DNA of 64,000 nt from Nitrosospira briensis (GTDB lineage: Bacteria; Pseudomonadota; Gammaproteobacteria; Burkholderiales; Nitrosomonadaceae), in contig NZ_FOVJ01000001.1 in assembly GCF_900115125.1 (NCBI RefSeq), positions 1,087,852 through 1,151,851 on the forward strand, given 5' to 3'. How positions within the stretch are numbered: position 1 is the stretch's first letter; each line of letters opens with the position of its first letter. A program made the translations under genes and the position numbers. Shown in pieces: positions 63,914 through 64,000 of the stretch. The notes under the pieces were generated by a model that worked only from the letters and a program-made list of their open reading frames with translations, did not search any database and was not told where the DNA came from.

Positions 63914-64000
63914 TCAAGGTTTGAGAGCAGTAACTATACTGTAGTAGCCAAAGGCCGGACGCACCTCGATGTCACAAAATCCTGCATCGCCCAACATCGC
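63914..64000 (-). CDS. C-terminal end of a probable SAM-dependent methyltransferase (cut by window)
   Basis: An open minus-strand frame from the window edge to a TGA at 63914-63916 reads AMLGDAGFCDIEVRPAFGYY followed by SIVTALKP. The LGDAGF..IEVR..FGYYSIVTALKP shape is common at the end of UbiE-like class I methyltransferases. Only 28 residues are visible, so the call is tentative. Confidence 0.45.
   Translation of the reverse strand, partial: AMLGDAGFCDIEVRPAFGYYSIVTALKP

Overview
The window looks like the chromosome of a nitrifying betaproteobacterium close to Nitrosospira. This is inferred from moderate-to-high GC, the mix of an exosortase-type PEP-CTERM protein, homospermidine synthase, multiheme cytochromes, a haloperoxidase-like protein, CHRD protein and a Pel polysaccharide locus, and from overall protein flavour. 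No rRNA or amo/hao gene is present to prove it.

Layout. (1) 1-7.2 kb: an accessory, probably integrated, element on the 3' side of a tRNA-Asn gene. It has umuC (cut by the left edge) and a minus-strand operon of an AlpA-type regulator, a Toprim/DUF927 primase-helicase and three small genes, plus a separately terminated 346-codon gene. Two inverted copies of a 90-bp element lie inside two of its coding genes. (2) 8-21 kb: mostly single genes with long spacers. These are a tiny collagen-like lipoprotein, a HAF-repeat PEP-CTERM protein, a SEC-C/TPR/methyltransferase fusion, a haloperoxidase-like phosphatase-fold enzyme flanked by two copies of a DnaA-box/hairpin repeat, homospermidine synthase, a duplicated His-rich protein, and a Wzz-type membrane protein carrying a tyrosine-recombinase-like tail. 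Two small basic proteins (15.2 and 20.5 kb) are paralogues of each other. (3) 21-29 kb: a TetR regulator with a matching palindromic operator at its own promoter and in front of a secreted TPR protein, an FAD oxidoreductase, a kinase/HAD pair and a secreted hypothetical. (4) 29-46 kb: a large GGDEF/EAL signalling protein, envelope and small secreted proteins, a zinc metallopeptidase, a phospholipase-D family protein, CreA, CHRD protein, a pair of c-type cytochromes, a RimK-like ATP-grasp ligase and a glutathionyl-hydroquinone reductase. (5) 46-57 kb: a tightly overlapping minus-strand pel operon (pelA-B-D-E-F-G). It lacks pelC, and its PelB stops before the expected outer-membrane beta-barrel. 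(6) 57-64 kb: housekeeping genes ygfZ and a ygfX-like gene (divergent), a CysB-type regulator, an ABC exporter, a YgiD-type dioxygenase, and the 3' end of a probable methyltransferase at the right edge.

How it fits together. c-di-GMP turnover by the GGDEF/EAL protein could feed the PelD receptor and so control Pel export. The Wzz-like and PEP-CTERM proteins suggest further surface-polymer systems whose other parts lie outside the window. No insertion sequence, CRISPR array or rRNA was seen. All functional names rest on reading motifs and family resemblance by eye; no database search was run.
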